Positions 16,780 to 25,830 of a DNA stretch of 64,000 bases are shown here, in pieces. The notes beneath the pieces were generated by a model. That model saw only the letters and a list, made by a program, of their open reading frames with translations, was not told where the DNA came from and searched no databases. Each line of letters begins with the position of its first letter. The stretch's first letter is position 1. This stretch comes from Roseburia rectibacter (lineage in GTDB: Bacteria; Bacillota; Clostridia; Lachnospirales; Lachnospiraceae). The translations under genes and the position numbers were made by a program. The stretch is taken from contig NZ_CP092473.1 of NCBI RefSeq assembly GCF_014287515.2, positions 2,259,001 to 2,323,000 of the forward strand, in the 5' to 3' direction.

Positions 16780-18927
16780 TCATATCATAATCTCTGTATT
16801 TTCTTTGCTCTTCTCAATGATATGGTTCAATTTGCGGAACGGTATCGCTACAAGAAGTCCAATGACCAGTGAAATAACCAGATAAATTGCAAGTTTTCCG
16901 ACATAGATCCAGTAATTCATCTGATAGATTCCGCCAATTGTCTCTCTCATGGCATTCATTCCATATGGGAACGGCAGGTATTTATAAAGCGACTGGTAAA
17001 CCTGCGGCAGCGTCTCAATCGGGAATGTTCCACCCGCACCGGCTACCTGAATAACCATGACAACAATCGCAAGTGCCTCACCGACATTTCCAAATGCAAC
17101 CGTGAGTGAATAGATAAACAGTGTGAAAACAAAACTGCTGACTGCGGCAGCAACCCAGAATAAAAACGGATTATGACACTGTATCCTTACATAAAACAGA
17201 TCTCCAAGTACTGTGATCAGCGTCTGCACCTGCCCTACCAGGAAAAAGAGAATATAACGCCCGAAATATGCCTGGTATGGTTTGATATCTGTGATTCCTT
17301 CTTCTGGTTCTACTTTTACATGAATGATCGCCACCAGGATCAGAGCCCCTACCCACAGTGCCAGTATCGTATAAAATGGAGCCATGGCAGATCCATAATT
17401 TTCAATCTCATAAATTCCAACCGTATCAAGGTTTACCGGAGATGAGATAAAGTTTCCAAGCTGCTGCGGATCTGTCTCGAGTATCTCCATAAACTGTTTG
17501 TACTGTTCATCCTGACGCAGTGTCGTAAAATCTGTGATGATCTGCGTAAGTTTATTAAATAATTCCTGTGCCATTTCCAGTGATTCATACAAATCTGCAC
17601 TTCCGTTTGCAAGTGTATCTTCGTATTTTGAAAGTACTTTTTCCACATCACCAAAATCTGCATTGATACCATTTAAAATCGATGTTGTCGCAATCATGGA
17701 ATTCTGCATTGCATTCATTGTAGAGTCAAGCTGCGGTTTTACAGAATACTCAAATGCATGCTGCAATGCATCCAGCGCTGTCTTACAGTTTTCGATCTCT
17801 GTTGTTATCTGACTCTTTAAGGTACTGATATCTTCCGCTGTTGCAGTTCCATTTTCTGCAAGTCCGTTCAGTTCAAGTTCGATCATCTTTAACCTGTCAC
17901 GGACATTCTGAATCTGCATCCTTGTTTCATCATCGGCTGTGCCTTCCCAGCTCGAAACTGAATCATTAAACATTTTTTCCAGATAAGGTACCACAGATAT
18001 TGTTGCATTCAGTCCGTTTCCTGCTGCATCCTCGTATTTTTGCAGTTTTTCCATGTCATTTAACACAACCATTGACACATTGTTTAAGCTGTTCTCAACC
18101 AGATCAAAACTGTATGTAACCATCTGCGTCACCGTATCTGTCGTCGCATTTCCGGCAAGGATCAGACTTTCCATGCTGTTTACTGTATCCTGACCGGTGG
18201 AAACCATTGAATCAAGTCCCGGAAGCATGACCTGACTGGTCGCAACTATACTCTGTGCAGAATTTAAAATACTTGCAAATGAATTCAGGATATTAATGTA
18301 ACTCTGCAGATCACCACTTACGTCATTCAGCCGCTGCGTAATCGTATCTGCAAGAGAACCTCCGTCAACATCCGTCCCTGCAACTGCATCCCCAACCTGC
18401 ATCATTGCCTCTGCAAGTGTGCTCACAAAACTTGAATTCACCTGTTCCTGAACCGAAGTTTTTGCTTTTGATGTAATTTTAGGAGCTATTGCATTTTTCT
18501 TTTCATTTTCATAATAGATGATGTCTGGATGTTCAATCTGCCCGCCAAGAAAACTGATCATTTCCTCAGTAAAGTCGTCCGGGATAACAAGAGCTGCATA
18601 ATATTCGCCACTGTAAACGCCATCTACCGCCTCATCAGATGTGTCGGTAAATACCCAGCCCATAGCTTTGTTTTCCTGTAACGCTTCGACAACAGATGAA
18701 CCAATGTTGACAGAAATACCAGCCACACTCACACCTTCATCTTCGGATACCACTGCAACTTTCAGGTTTGAAGTTGCACTTGGTCCGTATGGATCCCAGT
18801 TTGAAAGTATATTAAACCATGCATAAAGGCATGGAATCACACAAAGTCCCATGATAACCACAACAGCAACCACGTTCTGAAAGATCCTTTTCATATCGGA
18901 GATAAAGATTTTAAATATATTTTTCAT
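16780..18927 (-). CDS. YhgE/Pip-family membrane protein (third gene of operon)
   Basis: 715 residues. One membrane segment near residues 18-40 (VVAVVVIMGLCVIPCLYAWFNI, here shown in part) is followed by a long extracellular coiled-coil-like region (about 45-510) and five or six C-terminal membrane segments of the ABC-2 permease type, including the VIQVAGAGGTFPIETLP loop. This is the YhgE/Pip architecture (Lactococcus phage infection protein, B. subtilis YhgE). It is a paralogue of the 739-residue protein encoded two genes upstream. The start overlaps the 140-residue gene by 4 nt. Substrate or partner unknown. Confidence 0.85.
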   Translation of the reverse strand: MKNIFKIFISDMKRIFQNVVAVVVIMGLCVIPCLYAWFNILSNWDPYGPSATSNLKVAVVSEDEGVSVAGISVNIGSSVVEALQENKAMGWVFTDTSDEAVDGVYSGEYYAALVIPDDFTEEMISFLGGQIEHPDIIYYENEKKNAIAPKITSKAKTSVQEQVNSSFVSTLAEAMMQVGDAVAGTDVDGGSLADTITQRLNDVSGDLQSYINILNSFASILNSAQSIVATSQVMLPGLDSMVSTGQDTVNSMESLILAGNATTDTVTQMVTYSFDLVENSLNNVSMVVLNDMEKLQKYEDAAGNGLNATISVVPYLEKMFNDSVSSWEGTADDETRMQIQNVRDRLKMIELELNGLAENGTATAEDISTLKSQITTEIENCKTALDALQHAFEYSVKPQLDSTMNAMQNSMIATTSILNGINADFGDVEKVLSKYEDTLANGSADLYESLEMAQELFNKLTQIITDFTTLRQDEQYKQFMEILETDPQQLGNFISSPVNLDTVGIYEIENYGSAMAPFYTILALWVGALILVAIIHVKVEPEEGITDIKPYQAYFGRYILFFLVGQVQTLITVLGDLFYVRIQCHNPFLFWVAAAVSSFVFTLFIYSLTVAFGNVGEALAIVVMVIQVAGAGGTFPIETLPQVYQSLYKYLPFPYGMNAMRETIGGIYQMNYWIYVGKLAIYLVISLVIGLLVAIPFRKLNHIIEKSKENTEIMI

Positions 18928-19346
18928 TCCGTTTTCTCCTCGTTCTCTGCTATCTTCTGAATCTCTGCGTCAGAATTAAACTTTTCGTCCAATTTCTGAA
19001 TGGCATTTTTAATATTTTCCTCAACTTCATCAAGCTGTTTTCCCATAAGAACATCCACAGATTTATCCTCTTCATCCCGCAGCTCATTTAATTTTTCCTG
19101 CAGGTTATAATCTACATACTCGACAAGGATCAGATAAGTTGCAAGTGCAAATAATGATACGATCCATAAGATCAGGAAAACTACCTTGTTACTGTCTGTC
19201 CAGAATAAAAGGATCAAAAATATAGGCGGAATGATTGCAATACATTTAAGACCGATCTTGATCCGTTTTTGATTCTGTAAATGGATATTCTGTTCGTACG
19301 CAACGAGTTTTCCGTACATTTCCTCGTATCTGCTTTTTTCTTCCAT
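18924..19346 (-). CDS. Small membrane protein with C-terminal coiled coil, between two YhgE genes
   Basis: 140 residues. A charged N-terminus (MEEKSRYEEMYGKLVAYEQ) leads to two adjacent membrane helices (about residues 30-48 and 54-75). A highly charged helical tail (LNELRDEEDKSVDVLM... then NIKNAIQKLDEKFN) is likely a coiled coil on the cytoplasmic side. It sits between the two YhgE/Pip genes and overlaps the downstream one by 4 nt, so it is probably a subunit or regulator of that membrane system. I do not recognise a named family. Confidence 0.75.
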   Translation of the reverse strand: MEEKSRYEEMYGKLVAYEQNIHLQNQKRIKIGLKCIAIIPPIFLILLFWTDSNKVVFLILWIVSLFALATYLILVEYVDYNLQEKLNELRDEEDKSVDVLMGKQLDEVEENIKNAIQKLDEKFNSDAEIQKIAENEEKTE

Positions 19347-19401
19347 TCTTTTTTCTCCAATTCTGCTATCTATAACAAAATTATTTTTCGTTATGCTTCT
19401 G

Positions 19402-21621
19402 TTACATCATTTTTGTATCTTCCATTCGTTTTTCCACAAAATGATTCAGTTTCACAAATGGAATACGGATCACCAGTCCGATCAAGAGACCTACGACGGC
19501 AAAGATCATCAATTCTGACAGATTCTTCATATAGTCGCTGCCATACATACCACCGATCGTTTCACGCATCGCATTGATTGCATACGGGAACGGGAAAAAT
19601 ATGTATATATTCCGGTAAACCGCCGGCAAAAGTTCAATTGGGAATGTTCCTCCTGAACCCGCGATCTGGATTACCATGATCACAACCGCAAGGGCTTTTC
19701 CCACATCACCAAACGAAAGTGCAAGGGAATAGATCAGTAATGTAAACGTAACACTGGCAAGTGATGCCACCAGCCAGAACCATCCCGGATACAAAATCTG
19801 ACAGTGCAGGATATAGATATCTCCTAATACTATGATCAACGCCTGTAACTGTCCCATCACAAAAAACAACAGATATCTTCCGAAAAAGAGCTGATATGAT
19901 TTTACATTCTCTAAATCTTTTGGTTCTGCTTTTACCTTGATCAGGGCAACAAGGATTGTTCCTCCAACCCAGATTGCAAGAATTGAGTAAAACGGTGTCA
20001 TTGCTGAACCATAATTTGGAATCGGATAAACTTCCTCCGTTGTAACCAGCACCGGCTGTGAGAAGAATTCTCCATAGCCTTCCGGGTCACCCTTCATAAA
20101 CTCGATAAACGCCTGTACCTTTTCGTCATCCTCAACCGAATTCAGACGTTCTAACAATTTCGTTAATTTTTCACTTACCCCGTCAATAACAGTCTGAATC
20201 TGCTCTAAACTGTCATTTGCACCTGTCACAGTTGTCTCAATTCCGGAAAATACAGAATTCATATCTCCTAAAGTGTCATCTAATCTGGTCAGAATATCTG
20301 ATACATTATTTAACATCTGACTCATACTGTCGATCACATTATTTAACTGTGGGACAAGGCTTGTCGTATACATCTCCTGCATATTTGCGATTGCCTGGGA
20401 ACAGGTAGTTAAAACCTGTGTCATATCCGACAAAGACTGATTGATCGCATCTGCAACCATACTTCCTGACACCTGCGTATTGATTGCATCCGTCTTGGAA
20501 TCTCCTGAAAATCCCATTGCGATCTGGTTAATGCTGCTGATTGCCTTCTCAATATCCGTTGCGCCACCATTGATCGACTCTATCGTCTCAATGATCTTCT
20601 GAATGACAGCACGGTCATCATCCGACACGCTCTCCTCAACAATCACCTTTTTTAAATGTTCCTGCAGACGGTTCAGTTCCCGTTGCAATTCCACTGCGTC
20701 CAATGCCGCCTGATTCAGACTGTCCGCCGTCTGCTGTGCATCTCCTGCAAGATTCGTTGCATTAATGCTGTCCTGAATCCTGTTCATAGAGTCATTGATA
20801 CTTGTCATTGTCTGATTTACATTTTCACTGAACGAATTTAATGACGTTTTTGTATCATCCAGACTGCTTCTTGCCGTACCAAAACTCTTTGCGCCATCTG
20901 ATACTTTATTACTGAGACCCGGAATACTGCCTTTTGCCTCTGCAACTGCCTGTGAAAGTTCTCCGTTGCCGGCAATAAATGTGTCGATCATCTTACTATA
21001 CCCGATCAGATTTTCATTCAGGTTCTCTAGTTTACTCTGAAAATAGGCAAACTTATCATTTTCTTCCATCTGTTCTGAAATATGATTTGTCTGCTCAAAT
21101 ATATTGCTTGCAAGCACTTCTATAAACTGTTCATTGATACTCTGTTTTAAGGTTGATACTGCAGAATCCGTGATCTTTGTTGCTACGGCATTCTTTTTTT
21201 CGTTCTCATAATAAGAAATAGTCGGCCCCTTAAAATCTTCCCGGAACACGTTATACATACTATATGTAAAATCAGAACTGATGATGACTGCCGCATAATA
21301 TTCGCCACTATAGACGCCTTCTAAAGCCGCATCTTTCGTGTCTGTAAATACCCATCCGATCTTATCATTTTCCTTTAAGCTCTCAATGACCGAATCACCC
21401 ATATTCACAGTGGTTCCATCATCCATCTGATATCCTGCATCTTCCGTAGCTACCGCAATTTTGATATTTTTTGTATTCGCATACGGATCCCAGTTCGAGT
21501 AAATATTAAACCATGCATATAGCGATGGTATGATACAAAGACCTATTGCGATTATCAGTGCAAAAGGATTGCGCACCAGTCTCTTCATATCCCCGCTAAA
21601 AATATGCCATATATTTTTCAT
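19402..21621 (-). CDS. YhgE/Pip-family membrane protein (first gene of operon)
   Basis: 739 residues with the same plan as the 715-residue paralogue: an N-terminal helix (ALIIAIGLCIIPSLYAWFNI), a shared YSNWDPYANTKNIKIAV segment, a long helical ectodomain with many Ser/Asn/Gln heptads (about 180-520) and a C-terminal ABC-2-like membrane domain (VIQIAGSGGTFPIELLP). The two proteins together with the small protein between them look like a membrane-spanning complex. Related proteins act as phage receptors or in export systems; the role here is unknown. AAGGAG and GAGG lie upstream of the ATG. Confidence 0.87.
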   Translation of the reverse strand: MKNIWHIFSGDMKRLVRNPFALIIAIGLCIIPSLYAWFNIYSNWDPYANTKNIKIAVATEDAGYQMDDGTTVNMGDSVIESLKENDKIGWVFTDTKDAALEGVYSGEYYAAVIISSDFTYSMYNVFREDFKGPTISYYENEKKNAVATKITDSAVSTLKQSINEQFIEVLASNIFEQTNHISEQMEENDKFAYFQSKLENLNENLIGYSKMIDTFIAGNGELSQAVAEAKGSIPGLSNKVSDGAKSFGTARSSLDDTKTSLNSFSENVNQTMTSINDSMNRIQDSINATNLAGDAQQTADSLNQAALDAVELQRELNRLQEHLKKVIVEESVSDDDRAVIQKIIETIESINGGATDIEKAISSINQIAMGFSGDSKTDAINTQVSGSMVADAINQSLSDMTQVLTTCSQAIANMQEMYTTSLVPQLNNVIDSMSQMLNNVSDILTRLDDTLGDMNSVFSGIETTVTGANDSLEQIQTVIDGVSEKLTKLLERLNSVEDDEKVQAFIEFMKGDPEGYGEFFSQPVLVTTEEVYPIPNYGSAMTPFYSILAIWVGGTILVALIKVKAEPKDLENVKSYQLFFGRYLLFFVMGQLQALIIVLGDIYILHCQILYPGWFWLVASLASVTFTLLIYSLALSFGDVGKALAVVIMVIQIAGSGGTFPIELLPAVYRNIYIFFPFPYAINAMRETIGGMYGSDYMKNLSELMIFAVVGLLIGLVIRIPFVKLNHFVEKRMEDTKMM

Positions 21622-21735
21622 GCCTCACAAGCTCCTTAACTTTTCCATATTCTTCTTCAATAGCGCAAAAGTCCCTATTATCGGGAAATTATACCATCCG
21701 GAATATCGATTGTCAAATTTACCGCTCTTATCCCT

Positions 21736-22188
21736 TCACTCTGCATCTTTAAATATTTCACCGTCTATTTCAAAAATAAATTGCAGGGGAACTTCCGTTC
21801 TATCCTCAAATATAAGTCTGTGATGACAGGTATCTATTTTCCGCACTCTGCCACAGTGTGTAACATAGGCCCCGCCGTCTTTCTTTTCATCCGGCACAAA
21901 ATAAGTAAGCGTAATCTCCGGTTTTTCCGTAAAATGTTCCAGTAAACAGCGCATTTTTTCATCAAGCTGTTCTTTTTTATCCTCATCAAGTTCTAAAAAA
22001 TCTTCTGTCCGTCTTGCCGTCTCACGGATTGAATCCTCATGTCCCGTCAGTGCTGCAAAAGGAGAAAATTGCGCTGCTCTGTCTAACAATGCCATCTGCG
22101 GATGTTTTACAGAAACATGGTGTGGCAGATGGATGATATCATCATATTTGTGTGTTTCTTTTTCTTTAAACAGATTTTGTTCCCTCAT
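21736..22188 (-). CDS. YolD-like protein
   Basis: 150 residues. The segment DRAAQFSPFAALTGHEDSI is the signature of the YolD-like family, and the C-terminal half (ITLTYFVPDEKKDGG, then a short beta-rich tail with PLQFIFEIDGEIF) fits too. YolD proteins are encoded beside Y-family polymerases (as with B. subtilis UvrX/YqjW) and are thought to act with them in the damage response. Here it overlaps the polymerase gene by 4 nt (ATGA), so the two are translationally coupled. Confidence 0.85.
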   Translation of the reverse strand: MREQNLFKEKETHKYDDIIHLPHHVSVKHPQMALLDRAAQFSPFAALTGHEDSIRETARRTEDFLELDEDKKEQLDEKMRCLLEHFTEKPEITLTYFVPDEKKDGGAYVTHCGRVRKIDTCHHRLIFEDRTEVPLQFIFEIDGEIFKDAE

Positions 22189-23714
22189 GCTTTGTGTCCC
22201 CCGATCTGCCTGTTACGTTCTATACTTGTAGCGCCTTCCTGAAGATTCATCCCCTTTAACATGGCATTTTTCCCATATTTCTTTTTTACACTGAGAACTG
22301 CCTCCTGAAGTTTTCTCTCTTTTTCCATTTTTTCCTTTTCCGCCTGCTTTTTTTCTTCTAATGCCGCATAATCCGTAAACAGATCCAACTGTTCAAATGT
22401 ATCATCCTGTTTTGCTGAAGTTTCATCCGACAGTCTGCAGGCGACAACATAAATCCGGCGGATCAGAAGATCTGGATCTACGATACGGTCATACAACTCC
22501 ATAACAGCATCCATAATCTGTTTGGTCGATGAAGTCCGGCTTTTCAGATTGATCGTACCGTGAGCGTGTTTTGGCACTTTTCTTCCATAACGGTCAATGG
22601 TCACTTCCCCATGATATGCATTTTTACGCTTCGGATCAGTCAGATTATCGATATCATAACCGATGGTAAGTACCATCTGATCTGTAACCAGATGTTTGTC
22701 CACAAGATCCAGTACAAGCAGATCCGTCATTTCCCGGACGATCAGCTTTCCCTTTTCAAATTCATATGGACACTGTAATACCTGCCCGGAACTAATGCTG
22801 TTTGTCTCCGGCTTGTACGCCTTGATCAGATCGATCGTGGTCGGCTCATACCCCCATGCATGATCGATCAGAAGTTCTGCATTGATGCCAAACATCCTGT
22901 ATAGCAGATCTTCGTTATAAAAATCCTGTTCCCTCCCCAATGAACAGCGGGCAACATCTCCCATTGTATACAGGCCTGCCGCCTCTAATTTTTTCCGGTA
23001 TCCACCGCCAACCCTCCAGAAATCTGTCAGCGGTCTGTGATCCCACAGCAGCCGGCGGTAACTCATCTCATCAAGCTCTGCGATCCGCACTCCATTTGCA
23101 TCCGGTGTCACATGTTTTGCAACAACATCCATCGCAACCTTGCACAGATAAAGATTCGTACCGATACCGGCGGTTGCCGTAACACCGGTTTCTTTTAAAA
23201 CATCCTGAATCATTTTCTCTGCAAGCTCCCTTGCACTCATCTGATATGTTTTCAGATAATGCGTTACATCCATAAATACTTCATCCACGGAATAAACATG
23301 CATATCTTCCGGTGCTACATATTTTAAATAAATATCATAGATCCGGTTACTTTCTTCCATATAAAGCGCCATGCGCGGTGGTGCTGTAATATAAGTCAGT
23401 TCCAGTGCCGGATTATTTTTCAGTTCCTTGTCATCTGCTGATTTTCCTGTAAACATTCCACCGGCAATCCGGCTTCTCCGCTCCTTATTGACCTGTTTTA
23501 CTTTCTGCACCACTTCAAATAATCTTGCACGTCCCGGAATACCGTATGCCTTTAATGACGGTGATACCGCAAGGCAGATCGTTTTCTCCGTTCTGCTCTC
23601 GTCTGCCACGACAAGATTTGTCGTCAGCGGATCATATCCTAATTTTACACATTCTACAGATGCATAAAAAGATTTCAGATCGATTGCAATATAAATATGG
23701 GATGAATCATTCAT
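22185..23714 (-). CDS. Y-family DNA polymerase (DinB/UvrX-like)
   Basis: Start set at the ATG 23712-23714 (MNDSSHIYIAIDLKSFYAS), about 509 residues; the open frame extends upstream across the likely promoter. Catalytic metal ligands appear in IDLKSFYASVECV and YSVDEVFMDVT. The thumb/HhH region and little finger follow, with a charged helical C-terminal tail. It is a translesion polymerase of the UmuC/UvrX branch rather than the classic shorter Pol IV. A LexA-like box overlaps its promoter, which fits damage-induced expression, and a YolD partner follows. Confidence 0.9.
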   Translation of the reverse strand: MNDSSHIYIAIDLKSFYASVECVKLGYDPLTTNLVVADESRTEKTICLAVSPSLKAYGIPGRARLFEVVQKVKQVNKERRSRIAGGMFTGKSADDKELKNNPALELTYITAPPRMALYMEESNRIYDIYLKYVAPEDMHVYSVDEVFMDVTHYLKTYQMSARELAEKMIQDVLKETGVTATAGIGTNLYLCKVAMDVVAKHVTPDANGVRIAELDEMSYRRLLWDHRPLTDFWRVGGGYRKKLEAAGLYTMGDVARCSLGREQDFYNEDLLYRMFGINAELLIDHAWGYEPTTIDLIKAYKPETNSISSGQVLQCPYEFEKGKLIVREMTDLLVLDLVDKHLVTDQMVLTIGYDIDNLTDPKRKNAYHGEVTIDRYGRKVPKHAHGTINLKSRTSSTKQIMDAVMELYDRIVDPDLLIRRIYVVACRLSDETSAKQDDTFEQLDLFTDYAALEEKKQAEKEKMEKERKLQEAVLSVKKKYGKNAMLKGMNLQEGATSIERNRQIGGHKA

Positions 23715-23756
23715 GTCCGGACGCCGCCTCTCTTTCTGCTTCTGGTTATAGATATT

Positions 23757-23778
23757 ATTATAGCAGAAAATATGTTCG
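23757..23778 (-). promoter_or_regulatory. Promoter -10 box with LexA-like operator before the Y-family polymerase
   Basis: On the minus strand CGAACATATTTTC (23766-23778) matches the Gram-positive SOS box GAAC-N4-GTTC with one mismatch. It lies directly upstream of a perfect TATAAT (23757-23762), a repressing position for LexA. Confidence 0.5.
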
Positions 23779-23853
23779 GTTATCACCCTGTTTTGGAAAA
23801 AATTGAAAATATCGGACTATATTAAAATAATGGTACTGATTCTAATAAATCAT

Positions 23854-23890
23854 CCAAAAATAGCCACCTGGATAGTTAGTCCAAATGGCT
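23854..23890 (-). terminator. Terminator-like hairpin after the MNT/HEPT pair
   Basis: Minus-strand AGCCATTTGGA pairs with TCCAGGTGGCT (two G-U pairs), 7-nt loop, then ATTTTT. It lies about 70 nt beyond the HEPT stop. Confidence 0.6.
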
Positions 23891-23960
23891 TATAAAAAAT
23901 ATATCACTTTAATCTATAGATAATCTTTTTCTACAAAATACCCCTCTTCGAAACGTTCTA

Positions 23961-24395
23961 TCAGGCTTTAAAACTGTCTTCTTCCTGCATTCCCTTTTCA
24001 AAATACTCTTCTGCTATCATTTTAAATTTATAAAAAACATCATAATACACTGTTGTTATCTTTTCAAAATTTTCTCTTGCAACTGCGCCATCATAATCAT
24101 GAGCAAGCAGATTTCTTGTTCTCAACATTTGCAGCCAAACATCATCATCAATCAATTTGTTTGAAAATGCCGCCTGTAAATTCGCTCTTGGCGATCCAAG
24201 CGCTATATCATTAATACCCAATACTTTGACTAAAATATCCTTCATCACTATCCATGATAAATCAAATGTTAAATTATAATTTTGAGCAGTACCTTCTAAC
24301 ACAAAATCAGCATCCGGGTCTGCTGTTTTACTTTTTTTTAAATTATTCAAACTTCTGCAAAAATTTTTATATCTGTTAATATATTTGTTTTCCAT
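23961..24395 (-). CDS. HEPT-domain protein (nucleotidyltransferase substrate-binding family), probable toxin of MNT/HEPT pair
   Basis: 144 residues, all helical. The motif RTRNLLAHDYD near residue 108 is the R-x4-6-H region of HEPT proteins of the HI0074 type, and FDLSWIVMKDILVK is the usual first long helix. It overlaps the nucleotidyltransferase gene by 20 nt. In type VII systems such as HepT/MntA the HEPT protein is an RNase toxin silenced by AMPylation on a tyrosine near the catalytic motif; here a Tyr follows the His two residues later, as in that arrangement. Confidence 0.85.
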   Translation of the reverse strand: MENKYINRYKNFCRSLNNLKKSKTADPDADFVLEGTAQNYNLTFDLSWIVMKDILVKVLGINDIALGSPRANLQAAFSNKLIDDDVWLQMLRTRNLLAHDYDGAVARENFEKITTVYYDVFYKFKMIAEEYFEKGMQEEDSFKA

Positions 24396-24657
24396 ACTTT
24401 GCGATATCCTCCAAAAGATACTGGTTTCGAATTGTTTTATATTCCAAAATATCTATCTTACGTAAAGTTTCTATTTTTTCTAGATCCTGTTCAAGTTTAT
24501 CCATATCCACATCGCCATAAACTACAAAATCAATATCACTATATGGAGTTGCTGTATCTGTTGCGAATGAACCTATAAGAACCAATTTTTTTACACCATT
24601 TTTTTTACATATTTCTGCAACTTTTGTAATTAATATATTTACGGGCATTACATTCAT
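24376..24657 (-). CDS. Minimal nucleotidyltransferase (MNT), probable antitoxin
   Basis: 93 residues. GSFATDTATPYSDIDFVVYG carries the nucleotidyltransferase motif G-S-x9-11-D-x-D with both metal-binding Asp residues, and a third acidic position may be the Asp of KIDILEYK. Such MNT proteins AMPylate and neutralise their HEPT partner, encoded here directly downstream with a 20-nt overlap. The gene has its own short upstream region and is not linked to the neighbouring operons. Confidence 0.87.
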   Translation of the reverse strand: MNVMPVNILITKVAEICKKNGVKKLVLIGSFATDTATPYSDIDFVVYGDVDMDKLEQDLEKIETLRKIDILEYKTIRNQYLLEDIAKYGKQIY

Positions 24658-24737
24658 GATTCTAAACTAACCCTCCCGTTTCTCAAAACATTTAGAATTC
24701 TGATAAAAGTATAAATCATATTCAAATAAATTTATAC

Positions 24738-24785
24738 AGAAAAAGAAACGGGATTCTTGACGATTCAAGAACCACGTTTCTTTCT
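24738..24785 (-). terminator. Terminator of the GGGtGRT operon
   Basis: Minus-strand arm GAAACGTGGTTCTTGA pairs with TCAAGAATCCCGTTTC (one internal mismatch/wobble), 4-nt loop, then TTTTTC, just after the GGGtGRT stop. Confidence 0.85.
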
Positions 24786-24801
24786 ATAATCTAAATTTAT
24801 C

Positions 24802-25812
24802 TTAGAATTTACCAGCTTTGTGAGCTTCCTCAACGGAAACTGCAACTGCAACAGTAGCACCAACCATTGGGTTGTTACCCATTCCGATCAGACCCATCAT
24901 CTCAACGTGAGCCGGTACAGAAGAGGAACCTGCGAACTGTGCATCAGAGTGCATACGTCCCATAGTATCTGTCATACCGTAGGAAGCAGGACCTGCTGCC
25001 ATGTTGTCCGGGTGAAGTGTACGTCCTGTACCACCGCCGGAAGCAACTGAGAAGTATTTCTTACCCTGCTCGATACATTCTTTTTTGTATGTACCTGCAA
25101 CCGGATGCTGGAAACGTGTTGGGTTTGTAGAGTTACCAGTGATGGAAACACCTACGTTCTCATGATGCATGATCGCAACACCTTCCTGAACGTCATCTGC
25201 ACCATAGCATTTTACAGTTGCACGAAGTCCGTTAGAATATGCTTTCTCATATACAACATTTAATTTTGCAGCTTTGTAATCATACTGTGTCTCAACAAAT
25301 GTGAATCCGTTGATACGGGAGATGATCTGAGCAGCATCTTTTCCAAGTCCGTTTAAGATAACACGTAATGGTTTCTGACGTACTTTGTTTGCTTTCTCAG
25401 CGATACCGATTGCACCCTCAGCAGCTGCAAATGACTCATGTCCTGCTAAGAAGCAGAAGCACTCTGTCTCTTCCTCTAATAACATTTTACCAAGGTTACC
25501 ATGTCCAAGACCTACTTTTCTGTGGTCTGCAACAGAACCCGGAATACAGAATGCCTGAAGTCCCTCACCGATTGCTGCAGCAGCATCAGCAGCTCTTGTA
25601 CATCCTTTTTTGATTGCGATTGCAGCACCTACAGTGTAAGCCCAGCAAGCGTTCTCGAAACAGATTGGCTGGATTTTCTTTACCTGATCGTAAACATCAA
25701 GTCCAGCATCTTTTGTAATTTTTTCAGCTTCTTCGATAGAGCTGATACCATAGCTGTTTAACACAGCGTTGATCTGGTCAATTCTTCTTTCATATCCTTC
25801 AAATAATGCCAT
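24802..25812 (-). CDS. GGGtGRT protein (conserved, function unknown)
   Basis: 336 residues with the family-naming motif SGGGTGRTLHPDNMAAG near residues 258-274, after many conserved glycines and cysteines. The N-terminus MALFEGYERRIDQINAVLN and EECFCFLAGHESFAAAEGAIG-like segment are also characteristic. The family is widespread in anaerobic Firmicutes and other anaerobes and is nearly always next to a NifU-like scaffold gene, as here (18-nt gap). Its biochemical role is not established to my knowledge; a metal or cofactor function is only a guess from the partner. Confidence 0.9.
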   Translation of the reverse strand: MALFEGYERRIDQINAVLNSYGISSIEEAEKITKDAGLDVYDQVKKIQPICFENACWAYTVGAAIAIKKGCTRAADAAAAIGEGLQAFCIPGSVADHRKVGLGHGNLGKMLLEEETECFCFLAGHESFAAAEGAIGIAEKANKVRQKPLRVILNGLGKDAAQIISRINGFTFVETQYDYKAAKLNVVYEKAYSNGLRATVKCYGADDVQEGVAIMHHENVGVSITGNSTNPTRFQHPVAGTYKKECIEQGKKYFSVASGGGTGRTLHPDNMAAGPASYGMTDTMGRMHSDAQFAGSSSVPAHVEMMGLIGMGNNPMVGATVAVAVSVEEAHKAGKF

Positions 25813-25830
25813 TTTCGTCCGTCTCCTTTC

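Noticed and set aside
16449..16790. Plus-strand 113-codon frame
   Set aside because: Runs antisense to the better supported 58-residue gene and through the hairpin cluster.
16780..21621. Type VII secretion locus
   Set aside because: YhgE-like proteins occur at some of these loci but no WXG100 substrate or FtsK/EssC ATPase is present in the window.
24820..25050. Plus-strand frame antisense to GGGtGRT gene
   Set aside because: Shadow of a highly conserved coding region; no start signals.
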